Below, one piece after another: positions 1 to 9,550 of a stretch of 64,000 nucleotides of DNA (the stretch's first letter is position 1; each line of letters begins with the position of its first letter). The stretch is from Cyprinodon diabolis. Taxonomy: Eukaryota; Chordata; Actinopteri; Cyprinodontiformes; Cyprinodontidae. The notes under the pieces were generated by a model. The model made no database searches. It was not told the DNA's origin and was given only the letters and a program-made list of their open reading frames with translations. The stretch spans positions 1,777,416 through 1,841,415 of the forward strand of contig CM060064.1 of assembly GCA_030533445.1 (NCBI GenBank), given 5' to 3'. Made by a program: the position numbers and the translations under genes.

Positions 1-852
1 GACACTGTCGAGTATTTTGCCCTTTTTGGGACGATTTCACAGTAATGAGAGAATTTTCCGATCAGGTCGACCTTCATCCTGATGGTGCGTGGTGTAGTGA
101 ACAGGGGGTAACGAGGGGCGATCAGCCTCTAACGACCACCTCCCCATCAGGAATCGTAAGATCAGGAGAAAATCAAACATGTTTTAAATGCAGTCGGCCG
201 TCATAAGGTGGTCGTGGATAAATCGCTCAGTGGGAAAACAAGGATTCTTCTTCTTCCTCTCAGATGTAAACCCAGCAGCATGGCGGGGGGGCAATGAGTG
301 AAATGGAGTTCTTCCTGTAAACTGACAGACCGTAGTAGCCACGTTAGCTCAGCCATGTCTTTGTCCAAATACGTCGTCGCCTTTTCTTTTTAGGGCTTTC
401 AGCACAAATTGCCTAAATATCCAAGGCAGCGCGTTTCACTCTAGTGAGCTTCATGTTCCTCTGCTACTGGTTTGGCTTCTGGATAGACGAGTCTGAGTAG
501 CGCCATCTCACTGCCTGGTTTTTAGACGTACAGTGTGAGCAGGCAGATCGCATCAGAGCGTCGGGTCGCACAGTGTGAGAACAAACATCGTGAGCTGGGA
601 ACTTTTAAACCCTGTAGTTCCATTGTACAGTAAGAGCTGTAGCTTCGTACGATTGAAAATATTGTACAGTGTATGTCCTGCTTTAAACATCAATCTTTGT
701 ACTGGAATATTCTTTCTGTCAAGATTTGTGGACATAAAGATCGAAAGAGAAGCAGACCCAGGAGAAGGAGGGCTTTACTCCAGTGGCGGGAAGTTGGCTG
801 CCATTCGCCTGGCGTTTGATCGTGAAGCGCCATTTTGAATGGCTGCTACTAT
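1..852 (+). repeat. Unclassified dispersed repeat, copy 1 (cut by window start)
   Basis: This stretch matches, in the opposite orientation, the block at about 39045-39710. Shared landmarks are the GGGTAACGAGGGGCGATCAG segment near 107-127, an ATCAGGAGAAAATCAAACATG segment near 162, an AACATCAATCTTTGTACT segment near 687, and the segment GCCATTTTGAATGGCTGCTAC near 830-850 that ends the homology. The two copies differ by many substitutions and indels, so the repeat is old. Reading frames of 60-87 codons in it are not shared between the copies. I do not recognise the family; a non-autonomous DNA transposon is possible. The true left end lies outside the window. Confidence 0.6.
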
Positions 853-2718
853 ATTTGAAGTTATTTTAAGGTAGATTCAGCTGCATTTTACAGCAACAGA
901 ATGCGCTAACATGGGCCAACAAACATTTTGTCAACTGCTAAAAGAAGGGGTCAAAACTAGGGCTAAACGATTTTCCAAATAAATCAAAATTACGATTTGT
1001 TTTAACCAATAATGCAATTTTACTTTGATTTTCCTTTGCATTAACCCCAAGCTTGCCAATGTTTCTCCCCAGCCTTTCAGTTTTTGACATCTTGCTGGCC
1101 CAGAGTTCATTGTTTCAGAGTTTTACTGTAACCTTACATTCACGGATCTGTAGCTGCAACTCTCTCTACCTTTCTATGTGGCAACAAACCCAATTTAAGT
1201 GTTCCACCGCCACCCAGCGGGCTCTGTGATTTGAAAATTGCGTTATGTTAAACTGCCATCATGGGGCCATTGCCATTCATTGCCCAGTCCTGGTCAGAAG
1301 TAGAACCAGCCCTGGAAATGATCCGGTTCTCTGCGTCTATTAGCTTAGCTAACTGGTGCTAAATCAGCGGCGTCAGTGTTTGACAGGAAGTGGGCTGATT
1401 GGCTGCTTTTTGACCTCCGGATTGGGTCAGGCAGCTGGCTGGTGCTGATGGACCAGAACTAAGACAGAACATTGAAACATGCAGGCAGTAACTGAACACA
1501 CTGAGGCAAATCATCACTAACTAGTGATGGAAAACACACTGCAAAAAAAAAAGAAATAAGCAAAATATTCTTAAAATAAGTGTTTTTACTCTTCATTTGA
1601 GCAGATAAATGAGATAGTTTGCCCATGGAATTAGTCTCCTTTACTTTTAAAGTAAGATGATTAGATCATATGTACTTGAAATAAGACAATGCAATAGTTT
1701 TTTTTAGATTTAAATCATCTTGTTCCATTGGCAAAGTTTATCATGTCCTTAATTCAAGAAAAAAAGACTTATTTAGATTTCAGGTTTTGCTGCATTGCAG
1801 ATGTGTGGAAATAAAACAGTTTTTCCTTTTTTATTATTTTCTATGTTTGTCAGTTTTAAAAGCATCAGCTGATCTACTTGGATCGGTAACTCTGTTGTTC
1901 TGATCGGGCAAACGGTTCAATGATGCAACATTTAAAGTTTACCGTTATTATTGGTAGCAGTCAGACTGTAAACATCGTAAAGATCATCTTTTCATCACAT
2001 TTTCTCCTTTTTTTCTGCCTCTCATGATCCAAACATTTAACTTTGTTGTTGTTTCTCCTGCGTCGGCCATGAATGATGCAGCATCTGCTCTTTTCCATGA
2101 ACTGATCATTAATACCGGCAGCTGAAGGAACGATTAGATAGTCTAATTGCTTTCTGGAATAATTGATTGTGCCTGGTGATGTTTAAGCAACACAGCCTGA
2201 GAGAGAAATGATTCCCAGCCACCATCACCATATGAGGCCAAACACTATTAAACCAGTCCCAAATATCATCAGTTATTGTCACAACACTTCATTTCTTCAT
2301 CACTCTGGTTCATCCAGAGCTGCCTGCTTTCTCTCATAACAAGCAATGAATCACAGGAAGCATCTCGGCTTTCAGCTGCTTCATAAAGGTTAGTGAGCTC
2401 GGAGCGCAGACGGACCCCCCCTCCGATCAGCATAAAGTGGCTCAGACATCTGCCTGCTGCGGGGCAGAAGGTGCTGCAGCTGCAGCTGGAGGTCAGGCTG
2501 TGGGACAGCTGACCTAAAGGTCATTCCCTCCCGATCTGTTGAACGCTCTCTCACGCCGGCGGGGTCTGAATTACCAACATCGTCCCTCGTGATTCACCCC
2601 TTCTAAGCCAAAGAAGGCCTTTTCTAAACTGACGCTTCACTATCACACACTTCAGCTCATAAGGCCTCAGATATGAAGGACCTATTTTAATCTGTCTGTC
2701 TCTGTATCTCCCCCTCAG
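853..2718. other. Upstream intron sequence of the ADGRB gene, no other gene seen
   Basis: This lies upstream of the first recognised exon and is AT-rich. At about 957-1040 there is a fragment starting CTAGGGCTAAACGATTTT, which resembles the end of a common fish hAT family (TAGGGCTG-ACGAT type). A MITE lies at 1537-1800. The rest has no open coding signal. Earlier exons of the receptor are not visible and must lie to the left of the window. Confidence 0.5.
1537..1800. mobile_element. MITE with CACTGCAAAA termini
   Basis: The left end reads CACTGCAAAAAAAA and the right end reads TTTTGCTGCATTGCAG, giving imperfect terminal inverted repeats. The interior is AT-rich and alternates AAATAAG-type and CTTATTT-type segments. 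This is a familiar layout of short non-autonomous DNA elements in fish. There is no coding capacity. The right end has drifted, so the exact boundary and the target duplication could not be fixed. Confidence 0.5.
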
Positions 2719-2754
2719 AGACGAAAATCACGCTATGCAGAGCTTGACTTTGAG
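2719..2754 (+). CDS. adgrb: ADGRB (BAI1/2-type) adhesion GPCR, 36-bp cytoplasmic-tail exon
   Basis: This micro-exon encodes RRKSRYAELDFE, a block of the intracellular C-terminal tail of brain-specific angiogenesis inhibitor receptors. It is flanked by a pyrimidine tract and CAG acceptor on the left and a GTAATT donor on the right. It is exactly 12 codons in phase 0 and joins in frame to the next exon, which opens with KIMHTRKRH. The BAI3 paralogue carries Ser in place of Ala in this block as I recall, which favours BAI1 or BAI2. The protein is a seven-transmembrane synaptic and phagocytic receptor; only its tail is in this window. Identification rests on motif recall, strongly supported by the other two exons. 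Confidence 0.85.
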
Positions 2755-2894
2755 GTAATTCTGGTCTTTTTGCTTCCTATAGAGATTCTTAAACATATAC
2801 CCAAAGAGGAGCTTTTATTTTTAGATTGATTCAGAAGTGATGTGCAGGAAAGCAGCACTGATGGTCTATTTTATTTATTGTCCGTAACGTGTAG

Positions 2895-3053
2895 AAAATA
2901 ATGCACACCCGGAAACGGCACCAGGACATGTTTCAGGACCTCAGCAGGAAGATTCAGAGTGCAGACAAGGATAGAGAGTCTCCACCTGTTGACGCCAAAG
3001 CTGCCAAAAGATGGAGCGTGTCCTCTACCGGCAGCGACAAGACCAACATGAGT
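2895..3053 (+). CDS. adgrb: ADGRB (BAI1/2-type) adhesion GPCR, penultimate recognised exon
   Basis: The exon begins in phase 0 after a GTAG acceptor and encodes [19 protein letters not shown] followed by a charged, Ser-rich stretch ending [16 protein letters not shown]. The first half matches the conserved tail segment of BAI1/BAI2 receptors; the second half is the variable linker. The end is placed at the GTAAAC donor after AGT, giving 53 codons. An alternative donor two bases earlier (GTGTAA) is possible. An open frame runs on past the donor into a C- and T-rich intron, so the long ORF there is read-through. BAI3 diverges strongly in this segment, so BAI1 or BAI2 is favoured. I cannot separate those two with certainty. 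Confidence 0.82.
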
Positions 3054-3414
3054 GTAAACACTTTGATTTTATTCTGCCCCCCCTCACCCTCCCTCCCTTC
3101 TGCAGCCCTGAATGTTCCCCCACCCCTCTAACAATCTGCCCACTGACCTCTGGACTTATCTCCCAGTTTAACTGAACTAAACATGGTGGTTTGATGCTCT
3201 GCTGTGGGTGAGCATGTCGGATAGTATTTTATCGACTCATCGCTGCGTCACAATAAAAACACAAACTTGCAAAGAGGAAAATTAGCAGTGCGTGGAAAAA
3301 GGCTTGTCTCCAGAGAGAGGGGCTCTTATTCAGCCCCAAATGAACATTAGTGAAAGAAATGATCCTAAAGACCAAGAAGCCCTTAGGCAGGCCAGAGAGA
3401 GAGATTTGGAGACA

Positions 3415-4209
3415 TTTAATTCTATTCAGTTTATTTCTATAGCTCCAATTCACATCATGTCATCTCAGGTCACTTTCCAGTTCACCAGATCATCCAGTCA
3501 GATTGATTCAAAGTTTTCTATCTAAGGAAAACCAGCTGATTGCATCGACTCATTGACTCTTCAGCAATCCCTCACACTAAGCATGCTTGTAGCGACAGTG
3601 GAGAGGAAAAACTCCCTTTTAACAGGAAGAAACCTCCAGCAGAACCAGGCTCAGTGTGAGCGGCCATCTGCTGAGGCCCACTGGGGTTCAAGGAGACAGA
3701 AGCAGACATAGAAAAAGAAGCATAGATACAAAAGGCAACTGTCAACCAGCTCCACAGGCGGCCCCGTCCAGGAAACACACAGCCAGGCAGACGAGCTCCG
3801 AGCCAGCTCCCATGTCAGAGGATGAAGAGAGCACATCCAGTTAGTCACAGTCAGAGAAACAGGACTACACTGGAAAACAGGCCAAGCTCCAACATCTAGA
3901 AACAAAGGTGTTGATGGCAGCAGCACAGCTGATATTTCTCTCCAGGATGGAGTCACAGCCAAACAGGAACAGACCAGATGAAGCTACTATGAGAAAAAGC
4001 AGAGAGAGCAGAACGTTAGAGATTGAACTAACAGATTCTGCAGAGTGGGAGAATAGAGATAGAATGAAGCAGAATGATGAAAAAGGGGTCCCTATGTCCT
4101 CCAGCAGTCTAAGCCTATAGCAGCAGAACTATAGAGATAGATCAGGATAACCTGAGCCACTCTAACTAGAAGCTTTATCAAAAAGGAAAGTTTTAAGCTT
4201 AGCCTTAAA
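3415..4209 (-). mobile_element. L2-clade LINE, 5'-truncated copy (3' UTR and last codons)
   Basis: Read on the minus strand, this begins with the end of the L2 reverse-transcriptase ORF (the terminal KTFLFDKA-type codons near 4165-4200). It continues through the whole 3' UTR and ends in the degenerate TTGAAT-type tail near 3418. The 3' UTR contains a block also found at 22578-23182, 38381-38744, 44598-44930, 48177-48925 and 60552-61144. It includes the segment AGGAAGAAACCTCCAGCAGA (plus strand) common to fish L2 tails. Antisense and sense ORFs of 70 and 103 codons here are features of the UTR and not host genes. The copy lies inside the last ADGRB intron. Confidence 0.85.
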
Positions 4210-4581
4210 TTAGAGCTAAACCCAGGATAACCCTGGGAGAAAAGCTGGACCACATCAAACATAAAGCCACATTCCAAAATATGGAAAAGCTGTTTCTGCA
4301 TAGCACTGTAGATCAATTAAACACTCATTGTTAGATTTATAAGATTTATTATTAATTTAACAAATGAATAAGGCTGAGAACAAAAATGTAGCTGAGGCAA
4401 GTAGTGTTGAGAAACTGTCAGGGTGGTCAGTTTTACCTCTTAACATCCAGCTAATCTTGCGTAATCCTCTCCTATTTTGCATACTCAAATGGAAAAGCAA
4501 ATAACTTAGGAACTGTAATTCCAGATTACATGTGCAATACATTATTTGAAAGCTTAAAATTGGGTGACTAGAACACAAACC

Positions 4582-5089
4582 AACCTAGCCTCGTGAGACC
4601 ATCCTGATCTCGCGAGCTTTCAAGGTTTCACTCGCAGATCAGTCTGGAGACTCTCTGTTAAAGAAAACTTGGAGCCGTTCACCAAACGAACGTCCAATCA
4701 GCGTTGGCTTTGAGGCGGGTTGAGGTGTGACGGAACGAGAAGCGCGACAGTTCAGTCTAAAGAACATGGCGGCTTCAGCCGATGAAACTAGCGTTAGCGT
4801 GGCTATCGAGCATTACAGAGTATTTCTTCACTGAAAGAAGAACAAAACACTGCTCTGGAGGCTTTTCTCAGAGGAAAAGATGTTTTTGCTCTTCTCCCGA
4901 CTGGTTTCGGCAAGAGTAGCCTGGCTGTTAGTACGTCATATGCTTCGTTGATCTGATTGGTTTATTCGGCCCGTCTATCACCAACATAGGCCAATCAGCT
5001 AACCAGTATTTTCACCCCTTCCCAAAATTACTTCAACGGAAGGTTTCCAGATGTATATGCGGAGCAAATCCATCTGGCGGAGTCAGGTT
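4582..5089 (+). mobile_element. Non-autonomous element carrying a RecQ-helicase-like P-loop fragment
   Basis: The ends are imperfect inverted repeats: AACCTAGCCTCGTGAGAC at the left and the complement of AACCTGACTCCGCCAGAT at the right. Inside, an ATG at 4766 opens a short frame. After a shift, a second frame from about 4810 reads LKEEQNTALEAFLRGKDVF and then ALLPTGFGKS. That is the N-terminal helix and Walker A P-loop (LPTG-GKS) of RecQ-like ATPases. The frame ends soon after, with no DEAH box or helicase C domain. I infer a deletion derivative of a larger element or captured gene. A related fragment lies at 42900-43345 on the other strand. Confidence 0.6.
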
Positions 5090-6254
5090 AAGACCAACCT
5101 GCATCAGTTCAAACATGACTCAAAGTTTTTGTTTTTTTTTCTCGGAAATAATAGGTCTTTTTTGAACAGCAGTAATAAAGATATTCTTGAGAAAATGCAG
5201 GTTTATTATATTATATTTGTTCTACATCACGTCAACCACAAATGCAGAATATTTCAGACCTCTAACTATAACAGTTCCAGAGCTGTGGGGGTTTGGAACG
5301 TTTGGTGTCAGCTTGGAGCTGCGCGCAATGGCTCCACCTGCTGGTAAACATTTTACCGGTGGAATTTTATGCATTTTCACTTATTACCCCGACTTAAGGT
5401 CCACCGGGTCGCCAGGTTTTTAAGAGGTTAAACTATAACAGGATGCATGAAAAGTTAATTTTGGCTGCAAAAAAACACGAGCGAAACGTTCCAGTCTGTT
5501 GTGTTCAATCCGTGTGTTTACTAATCCACACCAGAGACAGTAAAGATCACTGCCCAGTTCAAAACCACAACAGCCAAAAAAACACATCACTATAGCGGAA
5601 CAAGATGCAGCAATGAGTTTGTTCGGCGTTTAGTTTATAATATTTGCATACCTGTAAGCCACCACCAAAAGCTCTTCACCACTCAATGCAAGCAGGATTT
5701 ATAAACAGCACAGTCCAGAGTGGAGAAGACCTGCATACTAACTGTTCTCTGCCAAAACAATTTCAAATGAATTTTTTTATGTACGTAGCAGGGAAAAAGT
5801 GTTTTGTTTTATTTTAAAACTTCAGTACATTCCAAAAAACATTATTGTTTACACCAATTAACATGCATGGCCATATAGACCATAGGACATCAATGTGACT
5901 GTATTATGTGGGTCTAAATAGAACCAAAGATCATAATGAATGTGTTCCCTTCCAGCAGTCCACATCCCCCCCCCCACACACAGAAACGTGCTTCCAGTAC
6001 CGCCCTGCTGAGGTCCACATCTATATGCAACTAATCTACATTTTAACTGTGACCATCTGCTCATGAATAGCCCTGACATTCAGACACCATTCCACCACAG
6101 TGAACAAGCCACAATATGACCCAACCTGGGCGTCTGCAGAGAGATGAAGAGAGCTTCCCTTCATTTGTCTCTCTTTGAATAAAATGATTTTTACAGCCTG
6201 GCAGATTTTATCTCTGAGTCTGATTTAGCTAAAAGGAATAACAGCATTCTCTGG

Positions 6255-6310
6255 GAACCACTAGTAAACCTGCAGATTGAAATGCTCTGTTAGGAACATA
6301 AGGATTCATG
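6255..6310 (-). mobile_element. Short L2 ORF2 fragment
   Basis: The segment containing ACCACTAGTAAACCTGCAGA and GCTCTGTTAGGAACATAAGG matches the L2 reverse-transcriptase C-terminal region at 45085-45145 (same orientation) and 47965-48025 (opposite orientation). Only about 55 bp is preserved, with an internal deletion of several bases. It is a scrap of an old insertion inside the ADGRB intron. Confidence 0.7.
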
Positions 6311-6690
6311 CCACGTCATGCTTGCATCAAGCTCCTTTTCTGAAAAGCATACATGTTTCCCCTCTATTCATATTTTGGTTGGATCATTTAAAGCAAGTTT
6401 TTGTTCCATTCTTTGCAAAGATTTAGATCTAAATTCCATAACCGCCATTTCATTAAGATAATATCAAAGCCTTACCTTGTTTAGAGTGTTTACAGTGCTG
6501 TGAAAAGTAGCTACCTCCTAACAGATTTCCTTTGGTTTTTCCAACTAATTTTTTTTTTAGTTCTTTGAGTGAGGCCTGCAGAGCTTTAAATGTTTAGATG
6601 AATTTTGACTCCCTGAATGAGTCTCTGGTTTGCTCTCAGCTGAATTTTGGGTGCCAAGCAGAAATAATTGCTTTTATCTCTCCGTTTTTG

Positions 6691-7292
6691 CACTGAAAAA
6701 AACAACTCATAAGATTTAAAAAAATATATATATTGTAAGTATTTGCAGCAAATGATTTAAGTCAAATTTAATGCTGCAATATCAAGTAGCACTCACTTGT
6801 CAGTATCAAGTTTAATTTTGCTTTCCATAAGACATAACGGTTGTGAAGATATTATATAACATTTAGGTAATTACATCCAAGTTGTAACGTAGATTTATTT
6901 AAACAAATTAGGTAAAGTGTCCTTGTTTTTCATGGGAACAAACTGCCTTTTACTCCATATTTTAAGGCAAAACAGACAAACAACCATTCACACACACACT
7001 CACATCAAAGGAGAATTTAGAGAAGCCAATTAACCTAACAGTCATGTTTTTGGACTGTGGGAGGAAGCTGGTTTTACTGCTAAATAAACATTTAAACAGT
7101 ATCAGGAAATCTAAGTGAAACTTACTCTTTCCCAAAAATTCTTGTATTACAATAAAAAAAGGTTTCATCTTACTTTGGAAACTCTAGTTTTTACTGAAGC
7201 TTAAAAATACGGAGTAGAGATTATGATCTACTCTGTATATCTCCATAGGAGATAGCATAGTTTACTGCTCCAAAAAGTGACTTTTTTCAGTG
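6691..7292. mobile_element. MITE-like element with CACTGAAAAAA termini
   Basis: The left end CACTGAAAAAAAC and the right end GTGACTTTTTTCAGTG are inverted repeats of at least 11 bp. The interior is AT-rich and non-coding; the 68-codon frame in it has no recognisable domain. A small hairpin (ATCTCC-ATA-GGAGAT) sits near 7241. No clear target-site duplication was seen, so the match of the ends could be partly due to low complexity. Confidence 0.45.
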
Positions 7293-7522
7293 TGGGCCAT
7301 GGCTCCCACAGTAAACAGCGAAGCTGCAGAAGTAGATGTGGTTAAATCAAACTTCGTTAATGGTTTAACGAGTGCAGGTGGATTTCTTCCACACCGGTCC
7401 AGCTCAGTGTCTTCCCTCGTCTAATGGTGATATTTTGATGATCGGAGACAGTTTGATTTAAAAAAGAAAAAAACCAAAGGAAATCCTTGCATGTTCCCCA
7501 CCGTAGTACGACGTAGTTCTAT

Positions 7523-7791
7523 GACAGAGTATTAGGGCCAGGCTACAGATTTTTTTTTCTTCTATTTCTAGAATTAAGTCATAACATTATGAGAATAAAG
7601 TAAAAAAAATTACAAGAATAAAGTCACAGAATTACGAGAAACAAGTTGTATTTTATGAGAACTCTTCCAAGAAGCCCTGTCTTCCCTAAAATGAGGAATG
7701 ATGGTTTGATGGTTTCATTCTCATAATGTTGCGACTTTATTCTCAAAATAAAAAAAAAATTAAAAAGTTAGCCTTGCACTAATACTCTGTC
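7523..7791. mobile_element. Palindromic MITE with GACAGAGTATTAG termini
   Basis: The left terminus GACAGAGTATTAGGGCCAGG and the right terminus, complement of GACAGAGTATTAGTGCAAGG, form a TIR of about 22 bp with two mismatches. The interior repeats ATTATGAGAATAAAGT-type and ACTTTATTCTCA-type motifs in opposite orientation, so the whole element could fold into a long hairpin. It has no coding capacity. It lies 250 bp upstream of the last ADGRB exon. Confidence 0.7.
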
Positions 7792-8040
7792 GTATAATAC
7801 AGAATAATAAGTGTGTTAAAAGTGTGTTTAGGTCACCTTCTGTCTTCAGGAGTCAGCGTGCTGCATGTTTTAGCTTCCAATAAAGCCTCCGCAGTGTTTG
7901 GCTCCAACAGAGGCGCATCCAAAACATGCAGGACTCCAGAGGACCGGAGATGGCCGCTCCAGCTTTTCTGGCTGGCTTGAAAAAGATGGATTTTCTCATC
8001 ATGTCGCTTTCCATAGGACAAGCAGCAGACCCCCAGTAAG

Positions 8041-8211
8041 AGGGCATGGGAGGGCATCCGCAAACCCCACTCGCCCCCATCCTGGGTGAGGAAGGAGCTG
8101 GAAACTGTAGCCGCCTCTCCTCTGGAGCTGCAGACAGTGGAGTGGGAGAAGACCAGTGCCACTATTCCCCTGGTGGGCCAGGAGATCATGGACCTGCAGA
8201 CCGAGGTCTGA
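8041..8211 (+). CDS. adgrb: ADGRB (BAI1/2-type) adhesion GPCR, terminal exon with PDZ-binding tail
   Basis: The frame reads [20 protein letters not shown], then an [12 protein letters not shown] block, and ends [18 protein letters not shown] before a TGA at 8209-8211. The QTEV C-terminus is the class I PDZ ligand by which BAI receptors bind MAGI, PSD-95 and the Par3/Tiam1 complex. The SPLEL and TIPLVGQ-I-DLQTEV blocks match BAI1/BAI2 and not BAI3. The start is uncertain: the AG at 8039-8040 gives phase 0 and fits the preceding exon as drawn. The AG at 8035-8036 would need a phase-2 upstream exon that I did not find. Long frames on the opposite strand here are shadows. Confidence 0.9.
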   Translation, partial: RAWEGIRKPHSPPSWVRKELETVAASPLELQTVEWEKTSATIPLVGQEIMDLQTEV

Positions 8212-8245
8212 CTCTCAATGGGACCTCACACCCTGCTGCTCCCCA

Positions 8246-8246
8246 C

Positions 8247-8280
<34 letters not shown>

Positions 8281-8288
8281 CACACACA
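8246..8288. repeat. (CA)n microsatellite
   Basis: About 21 CA dinucleotide units with one GC interruption, located 35 bp after the ADGRB stop codon, inside the probable 3' UTR. Likely length-polymorphic. Confidence 0.95.
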
Positions 8289-9217
8289 GAGGAGCGGGTA
8301 GAGCTCTCTGCAGGGAGGTGAAGGAGAAGGGCTGAGGACGAGAACATGGAAAACCACATTCGGAGCAAAGAGGAACACAATGTCGCTTTTTGTGTTGCTT
8401 CCTTTGATGTTTTGGTGTCAGCTAAAAAACTGATGATCATTGAATTGACTGGCTGGCAAATCACTTCTACCTGTGATAAACAGCATACCATGTTTCCCAC
8501 TGTATTCAATGGTTACGACGTTCTAATCCCGTTTTTCCCACTATTGAGACTGTTGCTACATTACCGTTCCGCTGTGTCCGGATGTTTTCTCATGGACGCT
8601 GGCGTTACACTCCACTCTAATGCCTCTCACATCAAACTGACCCGGGCTTGAAGGAGACGACTACCCAGGCTAGACCTGCTGCTCAGCTGCAATGACGCCA
8701 CAATGATTGGAGCAAACCGGGGTCAACGTCACGGAGACCAGCAGGGTCAGAAGACAACCAGAAAAGCACTATATGGTGGTAATATTCAGAGAGGCAGGTG
8801 TTCAGCTGGGCTTCATTCTCTAATTAAAGGACCGTCATGGCGGTGCGTCCAGCGGTGGCTCCGGTTCAGCAAATAACAACTGCTTCATGTTGCTAATATA
8901 AGGGACCCCTTGGTTTGAGAAAAGCTCCAATCATATCAGTCCAGAGATTCAGACTAACAGGGTCCGGTTTCTGTCGGCGTACCCCGAGAATCTGCACGTA
9001 CAGGTATGTGGTGCCTGGGTCAGCCATGATGGCAGTGTGGGGCGGTCTGTGAGGGTGGGGGGTGCACAGATGGAAAGCACAAGGCTCCCTTTTGAGTCCT
9101 GATGTATAGCATTGTAATTAATTCAGAGTTCTACAGAATGGATTTTAGCATATAAATATCTTTCTTGAGGATATTTGTTCTCATTATTATGAATATAAAC
9201 ATGATTATTCTAATACC

Positions 9218-9395
9218 GACCCCCCCCCCACCCCCCGTCGGGTACTGGACTGCCAGTGTTCTGTATCGCAAAGTAACTGTGTGTGTTTTGATATCACCAC
9301 TAAGTCCCTCCCACAGATCGGTGTCTGTCTAAGCCCTGCTGTCCCCCAGCCACCCCCCCCCCCCCCCCCCCCCAACCCCCCCCCCCCGCCCCCGT
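9218..9395. repeat. C-rich low-complexity tracts
   Basis: There are C runs of 9 or more bases at about 9221-9236 and an almost uninterrupted C tract at 9352-9393 broken only by AA and G. The minus strand therefore has G runs compatible with G-quadruplex folding and the plus strand with i-motif folding. The tract lies within the probable ADGRB 3' UTR. Confidence 0.9.
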
Positions 9396-9502
9396 ATGTA
9401 TTCCCGCCCCCCTCCCAAACCCACCCCCTATTTTTTTTGACCAGGACCGCTTCTTTGTTAATGTACAGTTTTCAGAGCACAATATGAATGTGTCTAATTT
9501 CT

Positions 9503-9531
9503 AATAAAAGCATATCTATATAATGAATAAA
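9503..9531 (+). promoter_or_regulatory. Paired polyadenylation signals AATAAA
   Basis: Two AATAAA hexamers at 9503-9508 and 9526-9531 are followed within 10 bases by a GTGTGCGTTTTCT downstream GU/U-rich element. They are on the sense strand of the ADGRB gene and about 1.3 kb after its stop. Confidence 0.65.
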
Positions 9532-9550
9532 TGTGTGCGTTTTCTCTGCT

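Larger units (their letters stand above)
3054..8040. other. Last intron of the ADGRB gene, filled with transposable elements
   Basis: This intron of about 5 kb separates the linker exon from the terminal exon. It contains the reversed L2 3' end (3415-4209), the RecQ-fragment element (4582-5089), a 55-bp L2 coding scrap (6255-6310), and two MITEs (6691-7292 and 7523-7791). Between 5090 and 6690 I saw nothing coding, only a short C tract near 5967. A small extra coding exon inside this intron cannot be excluded, because the acceptor phase of the last exon is ambiguous. Confidence 0.6.
8212..9550 (+). other. Probable 3' UTR of the ADGRB gene
   Basis: This follows the TGA directly. It contains a CA microsatellite, long C tracts and, at the distal end, two canonical AATAAA signals at 9503-9508 and 9526-9531 followed by GT-rich sequence. 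Frames through the C tracts encode poly-proline by composition only. The extent is inferred from the polyadenylation signals. Confidence 0.65.

Noticed and set aside
3908..4120. Recurrent identical 70-residue ORF as a host multigene family
   Set aside because: All copies lie antisense in the L2 LINE 3' UTR and share its flanking sequence, so it is a by-product of L2 amplification.
7833..8189. Minus-strand 118-codon ORF opposite the ADGRB last exon
   Set aside because: It is a shadow of the plus-strand coding exon, which is firmly identified by its QTEV terminus.
9281..9487. Proline-rich 68-codon ORF
   Set aside because: The proline run is just the C tract of the 3' UTR. No start context or homology was seen.
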